A program made the position numbers and the translations under genes. 32,750 nucleotides of DNA, from the NCBI GenBank assembly GCA_910584615.1, contig CAJUAM010000032.1, forward strand, positions 1 through 32,750. The letters are read 5' to 3'. Of this stretch, positions 1-8,698 are shown in pieces (position 1 is the stretch's first letter; every line of letters starts with the position of its first letter). This stretch comes from an uncultured Dorea sp. (lineage in GTDB: Bacteria > Bacillota > Clostridia > Lachnospirales > Lachnospiraceae). The notes beneath the pieces were generated by a model that saw only the letters and a list, made by a program, of their open reading frames with translations, was not told the DNA's origin and ran no database searches.

Positions 1-89
1 CGGTTCACAGCATTATTACCGCCGCCGCCTACTCCAACAACAATTATCTTTGCCGCCGCTTCCGATTCATTAGTTTTAATTTCTAGCAA
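1..89 (-). CDS. ftsZ: Cell division GTPase FtsZ, N-terminal fragment
   Basis: FtsZ is the tubulin-like GTPase that builds the cytoplasmic division ring. Only the first 30 codons are in the window; the rest lies beyond position 1. The visible part has the short variable tail, then the first beta strand and glycine-rich nucleotide-binding loop (AKIIVVGVGGGGNNAVN), which is diagnostic. The start is TTG at 87-89, preceded by a strong AGGAGG about 9 bases upstream; the only nearby ATG, at codon 7, is out of frame. It is the last dcw gene here, separated from ftsQ by 134 bases that carry a likely promoter of its own. Confidence 0.93.
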   Translation of the reverse strand, partial: MLEIKTNESEAAAKIIVVGVGGGGNNAVN

Positions 90-175
90 GGGTTTCTCCT
101 CCTTCGTTTCCTTATAATATATATCCATCCCATGCATAGGGCAATCTAATACATGCACGTCGCCATATATACTAT

Positions 176-204
176 ATAATATAAGCTTTTGTACAAAATA
201 TCAA
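176..204 (-). promoter_or_regulatory. Probable sigma-A promoter for ftsZ
   Basis: On the minus strand, TTGATA (199-204) and TATTAT (176-181) are separated by exactly 17 bases, each one mismatch from consensus, in the AT-rich ftsQ-ftsZ gap. The leader to the TTG start of ftsZ would be about 80 bases. A dedicated ftsZ promoter in this gap is common in bacteria; here it is inferred from sequence only. Confidence 0.5.
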
Positions 205-223
205 TAGAATTACGTAATTTTTC

Positions 224-1003
224 TTAATTTTCTTTTTCTTCGTCTTTTTCTTTCTTTTTCGAGTCTTTCTTCTTCTCAAAAGTGATCGTTTCCCGATTAT
301 CCGAATAATTTTCCATATGGAGCGTCCCTTTCTGCCTGCCTAACTTATTCATGATCGGTGTGATCTGGGCGATTTTTTCGGCAGAAACAGTATTTCCAAG
401 GTTCACGCATACATTTTCAATAAACAGATAGATATTTCCGTCTTTGCACACGATCTTTTTAGGTATGATCTCATATTTTTTAAGTTCCTGCGTAGTTTCC
501 AGTATTCCTTCAAATATATCGGAATCCCGACTTTTCATCTGCTGATAAAGCTTTGTATTTTTTACTTCCAGTCCTTCCACAAGAGGCATTTCTTCCATGA
601 CCCGGCTGCTTTTGTACAGCACAAGTCCTTCCTTATCAAAATAAATGTTGTCATTGCCCTCTCCTCCTGCCATACAGCCTACAATCGTCTTTTCTTTTAC
701 CCTTACTTTTACATGCCACGGTGCCCTAAGAGTTACTTTTACACTTTCCAGACAAGGCAATACCTCTCCTTTGCCCGCTATGTACTTTCCTAATATGTAC
801 AAGGCATTGACCGAATATTTATCATTCTGCACCATGTCTTTGATCTGTCTGTCAGTACAGTAACTATTCCCGTCAACTTCTATCTTCTCTACCTTAAACA
901 GGATAACAACCAGCAAGCCTGATATGGCAAGCCCGAGAAATGTTACTACCAGCCGGTACAAAAAATAAGATCTCCTTTTTTTCTTCCGTTTTCTTCTCGC
1001 CAT
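224..1003 (-). CDS. ftsQ: Cell division protein FtsQ/DivIB
   Basis: Bitopic division protein that links FtsL and its partners at the septum and helps control septal peptidoglycan synthesis. The 259-residue product has a very basic cytoplasmic N-terminus (residues 1-12), one membrane segment (about 14-37) and then an extracytoplasmic POTRA region starting near KVEKIEVDGNSYCTD, typical of FtsQ/DivIB. The C-terminus is a highly charged lysine/glutamate tail. The start ATG follows GGGGAGG by 7 bases. It sits 39 bases after ftsW and before ftsZ, the usual place. Sequence conservation is low in this family, so the call rests on topology, POTRA pattern and context together. Confidence 0.9.
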   Translation of the reverse strand: MARRKRKKKRRSYFLYRLVVTFLGLAISGLLVVILFKVEKIEVDGNSYCTDRQIKDMVQNDKYSVNALYILGKYIAGKGEVLPCLESVKVTLRAPWHVKVRVKEKTIVGCMAGGEGNDNIYFDKEGLVLYKSSRVMEEMPLVEGLEVKNTKLYQQMKSRDSDIFEGILETTQELKKYEIIPKKIVCKDGNIYLFIENVCVNLGNTVSAEKIAQITPIMNKLGRQKGTLHMENYSDNRETITFEKKKDSKKKEKDEEKEN

Positions 1004-1042
1004 GCATATTCCTCCCCAAGCGGCTTTTCTGCCGCTTCGTAT

Positions 1043-2134
1043 CTATCGTACCATTGATGACACACTGAGCACAAGCCCCATTTCCAATAACAGGAACACT
1101 ACGGACGTTCCACCATAGCTTACAAAGGGCAGTGTGATTCCTGTGTTAGGTATGGTATTGGTCACAACTGCGATATTTAAGATGACCTGTATCATCATAT
1201 GCGCCATAGCACCCGATGCAATGAGCGCTCCGAACAGATCCTCCGCGTGAGTAGCGATCACAAAAAAGCGCCATATAAGGATCAGGAACAAAATCATCAC
1301 GAATCCCGCTCCAAAAAGTCCCAGTTCTTCACAGATAATGGAAAAAATCATATCATTTTGTGCCTCCGGAACAAATCCCAGCTTTTGCACGCTCTCCCCA
1401 AGTCCCCTGCCAAACAGACCGCCGGAGCCGATAGCGTAAAGACCCTGCAGAGTCTGGTACCCCTTTTCGAATTTTTCCGGATTCCTCCAGATTTCCAGAC
1501 GTTCCAAACGATAACTTTCAAGAGCAAGGAAAATAGTCATGAACCCGGTTCCCAAAACTCCCATAAAGATAAACTGTCCATACTTCGGACTTGCCACAAA
1601 TACAACAATGACACCAATTCCAAGGATAATGATTGCTGTACTTAGATTACTCGCCCCCACAAGACCAACAATAGGAAGGATCAAAAGCATAACTTTAGCA
1701 AGAGCAGACAGCTTCACCATCTCTTTCACATTCTTTGACACTATATGGGCCAGAAGTAAGATCACAGCTACCTTCGCAAATTCAGAAGGCTGAAAAGAAA
1801 ATGGGCCCAAAGACAGCCATCTTTTGGACCCGTTGTATTCTTCTCCTACGAACAACACCGCAACTGCCAGCAATATAGCAATCAGATACCCCAAAAGCGC
1901 CATATGCCTCCAGATATGATAATCCATCTTTGCGACGATCAGCATACCCGCAATCCCAAGTCCGGTGGCAAAAGCCTGTTTTTTCAGATAATAGAAAGAA
2001 TCATGGAACTTCACTTCACCATTATATGCACTGGTACTGTATAAAATTATCAGCCCGAAGGCCACTAAAAACAATAATGCAGTAAGAAGCGTAACGTCAT
2101 ACTTTCTCTTTTTTGGCTGCAACTTAATAAGCAC
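1043..2134 (-). CDS. ftsW: SEDS peptidoglycan glycosyltransferase FtsW (dcw copy)
   Basis: Polytopic SEDS-family glycosyltransferase that polymerises lipid II at the septum together with a class B PBP. About ten hydrophobic helices are visible over 363 residues. Family signatures include LYSTSAY near residue 32, GSKRWLSLGPFSFQPSE in the first third, QNDMIFSIICEELG in the large loop and the C-terminal TGITLPFVSYGGTS block. It follows murD by 3 bases. The annotated start is GTG at 2134, but this overlaps the Shine-Dalgarno sequence AAGGAG; TTG at 2120-2122, four codons in, has better spacing and may be the true start. A second SEDS gene lies at 12945-14108. murG, often next in this cluster, is missing. 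Confidence 0.93.
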   Translation of the reverse strand: MLIKLQPKKRKYDVTLLTALLFLVAFGLIILYSTSAYNGEVKFHDSFYYLKKQAFATGLGIAGMLIVAKMDYHIWRHMALLGYLIAILLAVAVLFVGEEYNGSKRWLSLGPFSFQPSEFAKVAVILLLAHIVSKNVKEMVKLSALAKVMLLILPIVGLVGASNLSTAIIILGIGVIVVFVASPKYGQFIFMGVLGTGFMTIFLALESYRLERLEIWRNPEKFEKGYQTLQGLYAIGSGGLFGRGLGESVQKLGFVPEAQNDMIFSIICEELGLFGAGFVMILFLILIWRFFVIATHAEDLFGALIASGAMAHMMIQVILNIAVVTNTIPNTGITLPFVSYGGTSVVFLLLEMGLVLSVSSMVR

Positions 2135-2137
2135 TCC

Positions 2138-3490
2138 TTATAAGGAATTTACGATTTCTTTAAACACTCTTCCGCGTACTTCATAGTTAGGGAACATTCC
2201 CCAGCTTGCACACGCCGGTGAAAGCAGAACAGCTTCCCCCGCGCTGGCAGTCTTTGCCGCAAGCAAAACCGCTTCCTCAAAGGTATCCACAAGAACATAA
2301 TCATGGAAGCCGCATTTATCAGCATCCCTTGCTATCTTCTCCTTCGTCTGCCCAAGCAGTATCAGCTTCTTGACCTTGCCGTCAAAAGACTGGATCCACT
2401 CTGTATAGTTTGAATCTTTGTCATATCCTCCGCCGATGAGTACCGTAGTCCGGTTCATTGCCTGGATCCCTTTCACAGCAGCATCCGGATTCGTTCCTTT
2501 AGAATCATTGTAATAAGCAACCCCGCCTTTTTCCGTCACAAACTCAATCCTGTGCTCTACACCCTTAAAGGCTTTCACGGCCCTCCTTATTATATCAAAA
2601 GGTACTCCGTAGACCGCAGCCATCCCAATAGCCGCCATATAATTCTCATAATTGTGGACTCCAAGCAGCTTTAACTCATCCACACCGCATACCACTATTT
2701 CATCAGGATTTTTATAGATAATCTTCCCATCTTCAAGATAAATCCCCTGTTCTATCTTACGCTTACTGCTGAAATATAGAACCTTTGCAGCAGTTTTTTC
2801 TCCAAATTCCCTCGTTCTGGCGTCCTCGTAATTAAGGATACAGTAATCCGAGCTTGTCTGATTTTTTGCGATATTCTTCTTCGCATTCACATAATCCTCC
2901 ATCGTGTGATGGCGGTTCAGATGATCCGGGGTAAAGTTAAGGATCGCGCTGACCTTTGGTCTGAAATCAGTAATCGTCTCAAGCTGGAAGCTGCTCATCT
3001 CTGCTACTGCGACAGACTCATCCGTCATCTCATCAGCTGCCACCGTATAAGGATTTCCGATATTGCCTACCACAAACACTTCATCCTTATACCCTCTCAT
3101 AATCTCTCCAAGAAGCGTAGTAGTAGTAGTCTTACCGTTCGTTCCGGTGATCGCAAGCACATCTCCCTTTCCAAACTCATAGGCAAGCTCCACTTCTCCG
3201 GTGATCTCTATCCCGCGCTCTCTCATAGCCACAACAGCCGGAATATCTGTCGGAACTCCCGGACTTAACACCGCAATTTCTATTCTCTCTAAAAGCTCCC
3301 CGGAAAACGCCCCGATAACGATCTCTATCTCAGAGCCTTCCTGAAGTTTCTCTTTTATCTCCTCTTTGCGAAGCTTATCATTGCCGTCATAAAGAATGAC
3401 CTTCGCCCCATGCTTTTCCAATAATTTTACTGCGCCGATCCCACTGATGCCCGAACCAAACACAAGCACCGATTTTCCTGACACTTCCAT
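2138..3490 (-). CDS. murD: UDP-N-acetylmuramoyl-L-alanine--D-glutamate ligase MurD
   Basis: Cytoplasmic ATP-dependent ligase that adds D-glutamate to UDP-MurNAc-L-Ala in peptidoglycan precursor synthesis. The 450-residue length is normal. The N-terminal Rossmann-like domain begins with VLVFGSGISGIGAVKLL. The central ATP-binding loop is ITGTNGKTTTTTLLGE (about residue 115). NFTPDHLNRH and YYNDSKGTNPDA are the conserved Mur-ligase segments, and the C-terminal domain ends with LLSPACASWGMFPNYEVRG, typical of MurD. The ATG follows GGGAGG by 5 bases. It is co-directional with mraY (10-base gap) and ftsW (3-base gap), so translation is probably coupled. Confidence 0.97.
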   Translation of the reverse strand: MEVSGKSVLVFGSGISGIGAVKLLEKHGAKVILYDGNDKLRKEEIKEKLQEGSEIEIVIGAFSGELLERIEIAVLSPGVPTDIPAVVAMRERGIEITGEVELAYEFGKGDVLAITGTNGKTTTTTLLGEIMRGYKDEVFVVGNIGNPYTVAADEMTDESVAVAEMSSFQLETITDFRPKVSAILNFTPDHLNRHHTMEDYVNAKKNIAKNQTSSDYCILNYEDARTREFGEKTAAKVLYFSSKRKIEQGIYLEDGKIIYKNPDEIVVCGVDELKLLGVHNYENYMAAIGMAAVYGVPFDIIRRAVKAFKGVEHRIEFVTEKGGVAYYNDSKGTNPDAAVKGIQAMNRTTVLIGGGYDKDSNYTEWIQSFDGKVKKLILLGQTKEKIARDADKCGFHDYVLVDTFEEAVLLAAKTASAGEAVLLSPACASWGMFPNYEVRGRVFKEIVNSL

Positions 3491-3500
3491 AGTTTCCTCC

Positions 3501-4457
3501 CTACATAGCCATAAGCGCGATCAGGCAAAGGAGCGCCGTCGCGATAGAAAATACCGCAACAACCCTTGTCTCTGACCATCCGCACAGCTCAAAATGATGA
3601 TGTATCGGCGCCATCTTAAAGATTCTCTTGCCGCCCGTCTTCTTAAAATATGTTACCTGTATCATAACCGACAATACTTCTACCAGATAGATAAGACCGA
3701 CGATAATGATAAAGACCGGCATCTGTAGCATATATGCTGTGGAGGCCACAAAACCGCCAAGAGCCAGCGAACCTGTATCTCCCATAAACACACTTGCCGG
3801 ATATACATTAAACAGGAGAAATCCTAACAATGCGCCCACAACCGCACACGTAACAGGCTCAACTCCGCTATTGGTACCGATCGCAACCACTGTAAAAAAT
3901 GTTGCCACTAAAACAGTGACACTAGACGCCAGGCCATCCAGTCCATCCGTAAAGTTCACTCCATTCACCGTGCCGATCACCGCGAAGAACAGCAAGGGAA
4001 TTGAAAGCCATCCGATATCCAGATATTTTCCTCCTGAAAACGGAATAAGCATCGCAAGCGGCACATCTGTAAATTTTATAACATAGAAAGCAAATACCGC
4101 CGTTACCACAATCTGAAGTGCCATCTTCTGCCTCGGAAACAATCCGTCTGACCGCCTCATAACTACCTTCAGATAATCATCCAAAAACCCAATAAGCCCA
4201 AATCCCAGCGTTACAAACAAGATCGGAATGATCTTCGGGTGTTCTTTCATATAAAATACAGAGGTGATCACAACACTTAATAAAATGATCACGCCTCCCA
4301 TTGTAGGCGTCCCCGCCTTTTTCAGATGGGACTTTACCCCGTCTTCTCTCTCTGTCTGCCCCATCTTGAGTTTTCTCAGGACAGGAATGATCACCGGACC
4401 CATAACCACGCTAAGCACAAACGCAATAAGTACCGGCATAAATATTGTATAATCCAT
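3501..4457 (-). CDS. mraY: Phospho-MurNAc-pentapeptide transferase MraY
   Basis: Integral membrane enzyme that transfers phospho-MurNAc-pentapeptide to undecaprenyl phosphate, forming lipid I. The product has about ten membrane helices. Catalytic and family motifs are clear: GFLDDYLKV (the DD pair), NGVNFTDGLDGLAS, NVYPASVFMGDTGSLALGG and the C-terminal histidine motif PIHHHFELCGWSE. I chose ATG at 4455-4457 because AGAGGTG lies 4 bases upstream and the resulting 318 residues match the usual length; an in-frame start 15 bases earlier is possible but poorly placed. It lies between the second PBP gene and murD. Confidence 0.97.
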   Translation of the reverse strand: MDYTIFMPVLIAFVLSVVMGPVIIPVLRKLKMGQTEREDGVKSHLKKAGTPTMGGVIILLSVVITSVFYMKEHPKIIPILFVTLGFGLIGFLDDYLKVVMRRSDGLFPRQKMALQIVVTAVFAFYVIKFTDVPLAMLIPFSGGKYLDIGWLSIPLLFFAVIGTVNGVNFTDGLDGLASSVTVLVATFFTVVAIGTNSGVEPVTCAVVGALLGFLLFNVYPASVFMGDTGSLALGGFVASTAYMLQMPVFIIIVGLIYLVEVLSVMIQVTYFKKTGGKRIFKMAPIHHHFELCGWSETRVVAVFSIATALLCLIALMAM

Positions 4458-4516
4458 ACCACACCTCTTCATCTCTTTTGTTATTCATCTTAATCTTACC
4501 TAGTATACTTCATTTC

Positions 4517-6238
4517 TTATTCTTTTTCAATGCCAAGATAAGGTAATACATTTTCAAATATATTTTTTACTACCGGAGCAGCGATCGTTCCGCCGTAGTA
4601 GACTCCCTGCGGATTATAGATCACACACATCCCAAGCACTTTCGGATCATCTGCCGGAGCAAATCCCACAAAAGACGAAATATATTTGTTGGCGCTTCTT
4701 GGCAATGTCTGGGATGTTGCCGTCTTTCCTCCGATATGATACCCTTCCACGTACGCATTCTTTCCGGACCCTTCAGAAACTACACTCTCTAACAGCTTTT
4801 TCATAGTCTCGGAAGTTTCCCTGGACACGATCCGCTTCCCCCGCCCATGATCGAATTTTTCCACTTCTTTCCCGTCTTTATCAAGTACGCTGACACCAAA
4901 ATGAGGAGTGATCCGCTCTCCTCCATTTACAATAGACGCAACAGTAGTCGCAAGCTGGAGCGGCGTGATCTGAAAAGACTGGCCAAAGCTCATGGTAGCA
5001 AGCTCTACCTGTCCTACATTTTCCTTCTTGTGCATGATCGTTCCGGCTTCTCCCGGCAGGTCCACCCCTGTCATGCCCATTAACCCAAACTGCTCAAAGT
5101 ATTTATAAAAATTGTTGGTGCCGAGCCTGAGACCTATCTCAATAAATACTGGATTACAGGAATTCTGGATGCCCTCCACAAAATTCTCTGCCCCGTGTCC
5201 TCCCACTTTATGACAGCGGATCTTCCGATCTTCCACAACTTTATAACCGGGACAGCTGAAATTGTCCGACAAAGACACGACTCTCTCCTCAAGACAGGAA
5301 GCCGCGGTAATGACCTTAAAGGTAGAACCAGGCTCGTACGTATCATTAATACAGCCGTTGCGCCACATCTGGTTTAACGCATCCTGTTTTTTTTCATCGG
5401 ACAGTTCGTCAGAATTTCCCGTATTCAAAGTAAAGGGGTCGTTTAAGTTAAACTCCGGCACATTGACCATAGCAAGGATCTCCCCATTCTGCGGATTCAT
5501 AAGAAGGATGCCCACCTTATCTGCCTGCTTTTCTTCCATAACCTTTTCAGCCATCTGCTGGGCATACATCTGGATATTATAATCCAGACTCACTTTAAGT
5601 GTATTGCCTGCCACCGGCTCAATACGGTCCTCCGCCACGCCGTCAAGCTCCACTCCTCTGGCATCTGTCGTCGTAAGAATCGTCCCATTCTTCCCTTTTA
5701 AGTAATCCTCATATTTGACCTCCAGTCCTATGATCCCTTGATTATCGCCGCCTGTAAATCCCAGGACTTTAGAAGCAAGCTCATTATAAGGATAAAACCG
5801 CTTAAAATCCTCATCTACCTTCACCCCATCAAGCTCCATCTCCCTGATACGGTCTCCCGATGCCTTCTCTACATTGGTCTTGATACGCTCCATCGAAGAT
5901 ACCTTCTCTACTTTTTTGCGCACCTCGTCCTCTTCCATCCCAAGCTCGGCCGACAGCGCTTTCACTATTTTTTCCGGCTCTTTGATCTGGCTATGGATGA
6001 CAGAGATGGTACAGACTGTCTTATTAGTAGCCAGGACTGTCCCTTTCGCATCCACGATCTCCCCTCTCGCCGCCTTGATCTCTCTCTCCCTCTCGTGAAG
6101 CGCTTCCGCCTTTTTCTGATAATACTTCGCATCAAATACCATCAGATAGACAAGCCGTCCTATAAGCCCAAAGATAACAGCAACCGCGCAGCAGAACACA
6201 ACTAAGATTTTCTTCCTATTATATGTTTTATTTTTCAT
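4517..6238 (-). CDS. Class B penicillin-binding protein (FtsI/SpoVD type), KTA variant
   Basis: Membrane-anchored transpeptidase that cross-links peptidoglycan, expected to pair with an FtsW-type glycosyltransferase. An N-terminal membrane segment (about residues 11-32) precedes the PBP dimerisation domain (GEIVDAKGTVLATN) and the transpeptidase domain. Active-site motifs are YEPGSTFK (SxxK serine) and NSCN (SxN). The third motif reads GGKTATSQ, so the usual KTG is KTA. There is no PASTA domain. The start is ATG at 6236-6238, 9 bases after GCGAGG; a TTG three codons upstream is less likely. The ribosome-binding site lies in a hairpin at 6250-6292. It may be the division PBP or a sporulation paralogue; the sequence does not decide. 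Confidence 0.93.
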   Translation of the reverse strand: MKNKTYNRKKILVVFCCAVAVIFGLIGRLVYLMVFDAKYYQKKAEALHEREREIKAARGEIVDAKGTVLATNKTVCTISVIHSQIKEPEKIVKALSAELGMEEDEVRKKVEKVSSMERIKTNVEKASGDRIREMELDGVKVDEDFKRFYPYNELASKVLGFTGGDNQGIIGLEVKYEDYLKGKNGTILTTTDARGVELDGVAEDRIEPVAGNTLKVSLDYNIQMYAQQMAEKVMEEKQADKVGILLMNPQNGEILAMVNVPEFNLNDPFTLNTGNSDELSDEKKQDALNQMWRNGCINDTYEPGSTFKVITAASCLEERVVSLSDNFSCPGYKVVEDRKIRCHKVGGHGAENFVEGIQNSCNPVFIEIGLRLGTNNFYKYFEQFGLMGMTGVDLPGEAGTIMHKKENVGQVELATMSFGQSFQITPLQLATTVASIVNGGERITPHFGVSVLDKDGKEVEKFDHGRGKRIVSRETSETMKKLLESVVSEGSGKNAYVEGYHIGGKTATSQTLPRSANKYISSFVGFAPADDPKVLGMCVIYNPQGVYYGGTIAAPVVKNIFENVLPYLGIEKE

Positions 6239-6249
6239 CACACACAAAA

Positions 6250-6292
6250 CCTCGCAAAAGCTTTTGTATAACTTATTATTGCTTTTACGAGG
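6250..6292 (-). terminator. Intergenic hairpin overlapping the ribosome-binding site of the downstream PBP
   Basis: A 12-bp stem with one mismatch (arms 6250-6261 and 6281-6292, loop 19 bases) begins directly at the stop codon of the upstream PBP gene. On the transcribed strand it is followed by TTTTGTG, so it resembles a weak intrinsic terminator. Its downstream arm contains the GCGAGG used by the next PBP gene. It could therefore attenuate transcription or sequester the ribosome-binding site. Confidence 0.55.
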
Positions 6293-8134
6293 TTATTCAC
6301 TTTTTGAAGCTTTTTCCACACCAAGATATGGGAATATCTCTTCCATAATATCGGATGCCATCTGTGTAGCAAACCCGCTGTTAGCCTGCTGTCCTGCATT
6401 TGGCTCGTCAATCACCACATATACTACTACCTGCGGATTCTCCTGAGGCGCATACCCGATAAAAGATACCAGATACTTTCCGTTTCCTCTCGGAAGCTTT
6501 TCCGCCGTACCAGTCTTTCCGCCCACATCGTATCCTTTTACCCTGGCTTCTCCGCCGGTCCCTTCTTCAACGACACCAAGCATGTACTCTTTAATAAGAT
6601 CACTGGTCTCTTTTGAGATAGTGCGCCGTGCCAGAACAGGTGACTTATTCTCTGTCACATTCCCGTTTTCGTCCTGGATCCGTTTCACGATATGGGGTTC
6701 GTAATAATCACCGCCGTTGATAAGTGAACAAAAACCCGCCGCAAGCTGCGTTACCGTAACATTAAAATTCTGACCGAAGGCATTGGTCGCAAGGCTGGCA
6801 GGATCCATATTCTCAGCCGTATATAAAAGGCCGTCCGTAGCCGCTTCACCCGGAAGATCGATCCCTGTATACTCTCCGAATCCAAATAATCTCTGATACC
6901 TGCAGAACTCTTCCTTCCCGATACTGTTGCCGATATGCATAAGCGATACATTACAGGAATTCTCCAGAGACTTCTTAAGACTCTGTGGGCCGTGCCCGCT
7001 CCGGTTGCTGCAATGGATATCATGATCCCCGACATGCAGCATACCGCCGCAGTTGTAAGTCTCACCCCCCGTCAGCACACCAAGTTCAAAGCCGGCTGAA
7101 ATAGTAAAAGGTTTGATGGTAGAGCCCGGCTCATAAGTCCCGCTGACACAAAAATTATTCCACAGGCTGTTGAGCGTATCAATCTTTTCTTCATTTGACA
7201 TCGCCTTTATCTCTTCCTCAGAATAATACTTTGTCAGATCCCTTGGATTATTAAGATCATAATTCGGATAAGAAGCTTCCGCAAGAATCTCTCCATTCTG
7301 GGGATTCATAACGATCACTGCCGTATTTTTGCTCCCTTCCCCTTTTTTAGCCTGGTTCTTATGGTTTTCGTTAAATTTCAATATATGCTTTTCTACAATA
7401 CTTTGTACCTGAACATCAATGGTAGACACTACTGTCTGCCCATTTTCTGGTTCTTTTACCGTTCTCTCCACAGACGAAATATCGTCCAGATATCCATATT
7501 CGCGTCCGTCTGTACCATTCAGGATTGAATTATATGAAGCTTCAATCCCATTGCTCCCTACATTGCCGTCAACGGTAAATCCAATAACATCACTTGCCAG
7601 TACATTATAGGGATATTTTCTGACATAATCTTCCTCCAGCCAGATCCCTTTCACATACGGATAATTTTTTTTATCCTTCTTAATCTTTTCGAACTCCTTC
7701 GCAGTCGCATAATCCACACCTTTTTTCATGATGTTATATCGTCCGGAAGGATTGTTCTCTAACACCTCTTCAATCTCTTCACCCTTAATACCAAAGCAGG
7801 ATTTTAAGACTTCTACTGTCGGCTCTTTGTATTTTTTATTGCTGAGCATGACCTTGGCATCAAGGATCACATTGTAGATCCGCTCACTGGTAGCTATCTT
7901 CGTACCGTTGCAGTCAACGATATCTCCCCTTTTGAAAGGAATGACCCGGCTGTCATATTGCTGCTGGTCAAGCACCACCTTCGTGTACTTATCCCCGCTT
8001 GCCGCATTGATATATGTAATCCTTCCAACTAAGAAAACAAAAACCAGTACAATTGCCGCAAAGGACATGACCAGTTTCTTTTGCATTAACTTACTGAATT
8101 TTTTCTTCCAGATCTTTTTTCTGCGTCTTATCAT
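6293..8134 (-). CDS. Class B penicillin-binding protein (FtsI/PBP2B type)
   Basis: Septal-type transpeptidase, the first of two tandem class B PBPs in this cluster. A basic cytoplasmic segment is followed by one membrane helix (about residues 20-42), a dimerisation domain (FKRGDIVDCNGTKIATSE) and the transpeptidase domain. Active-site motifs are YEPGSTIKPF (SxxK), NSCN (SxN) and VGGKTGTAEK (canonical KTG). No PASTA repeats follow. The ATG at 8132-8134 follows GGTGGAG by 3 bases; a GTG at 8143 would add three residues. It lies just after ftsL. By position it is the better candidate for the division-specific FtsI, leaving the downstream KTA-type PBP as a paralogue, but that assignment is inference. 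Confidence 0.93.
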   Translation of the reverse strand: MIRRRKKIWKKKFSKLMQKKLVMSFAAIVLVFVFLVGRITYINAASGDKYTKVVLDQQQYDSRVIPFKRGDIVDCNGTKIATSERIYNVILDAKVMLSNKKYKEPTVEVLKSCFGIKGEEIEEVLENNPSGRYNIMKKGVDYATAKEFEKIKKDKKNYPYVKGIWLEEDYVRKYPYNVLASDVIGFTVDGNVGSNGIEASYNSILNGTDGREYGYLDDISSVERTVKEPENGQTVVSTIDVQVQSIVEKHILKFNENHKNQAKKGEGSKNTAVIVMNPQNGEILAEASYPNYDLNNPRDLTKYYSEEEIKAMSNEEKIDTLNSLWNNFCVSGTYEPGSTIKPFTISAGFELGVLTGGETYNCGGMLHVGDHDIHCSNRSGHGPQSLKKSLENSCNVSLMHIGNSIGKEEFCRYQRLFGFGEYTGIDLPGEAATDGLLYTAENMDPASLATNAFGQNFNVTVTQLAAGFCSLINGGDYYEPHIVKRIQDENGNVTENKSPVLARRTISKETSDLIKEYMLGVVEEGTGGEARVKGYDVGGKTGTAEKLPRGNGKYLVSFIGYAPQENPQVVVYVVIDEPNAGQQANSGFATQMASDIMEEIFPYLGVEKASKSE

Positions 8135-8148
8135 ATACTCCACCCGTT

Positions 8149-8676
8149 TTAATTCTTATCCGATTGTGCCAATACACCATCTTCCGGAATATTCTCATAC
8201 TGCTTAACATAATCTGCAGAAGGTCTTGAATATGTAACCACCTGCTCCGGCGAAGCATACACCATACCAAGATCCTTTTGCGCTTTTTCACGGACTTCAT
8301 CCAGATTCACAGAATCCATGACAGCATTATACTTTGTATGGTTTTCTTCCCTCATATTCGCCAGTTCTCCTTGAAGAGAAGCAATATTTTTTGAATAACC
8401 GGTCATACGCGACTGCAGTTTTACATAGTTTACGCAGATAACCAGAACTAAAATTGCCGCAGCACTTAAAAACACCACATATCCTGGACTCATGCAAAGT
8501 GCTTTCCTACGGTTCTTTTGCACCTGACGGCTGACCTTTTTTTTCGGTCTTTCAGGGTTTCGCTCCGGCCTCTGTCTCGGCTCCTGTTTCGGAACCGCAT
8601 TGCCATATACATACATCTGCCCCGCCGCACCTGTATACCCCTGCCTTCCCACAGTTCGTGTACGTTTTGCCGCCAT
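8149..8676 (-). CDS. ftsL: Cell division protein FtsL-like
   Basis: Small bitopic division protein that forms a complex with FtsQ/DivIB and the FtsB homologue and activates FtsW-FtsI. The 175-residue product has a long basic, proline- and arginine-rich cytoplasmic region (about 1-57), one membrane helix (about 62-82), then a coiled coil with heptads through SKNIASLQGELANMREENH and an acidic tail. FtsL proteins are poorly conserved, so the assignment rests on topology and position between rsmH and the PBPs. ATG at 8674-8676 is preferred because GGGGTG lies 7 bases upstream; the ATG two codons earlier lies almost on the ribosome-binding site. Confidence 0.85.
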   Translation of the reverse strand: MAAKRTRTVGRQGYTGAAGQMYVYGNAVPKQEPRQRPERNPERPKKKVSRQVQKNRRKALCMSPGYVVFLSAAAILVLVICVNYVKLQSRMTGYSKNIASLQGELANMREENHTKYNAVMDSVNLDEVREKAQKDLGMVYASPEQVVTYSRPSADYVKQYENIPEDGVLAQSDKN

Positions 8677-8698
8677 ATACATTCACCCCTTTCAACGC

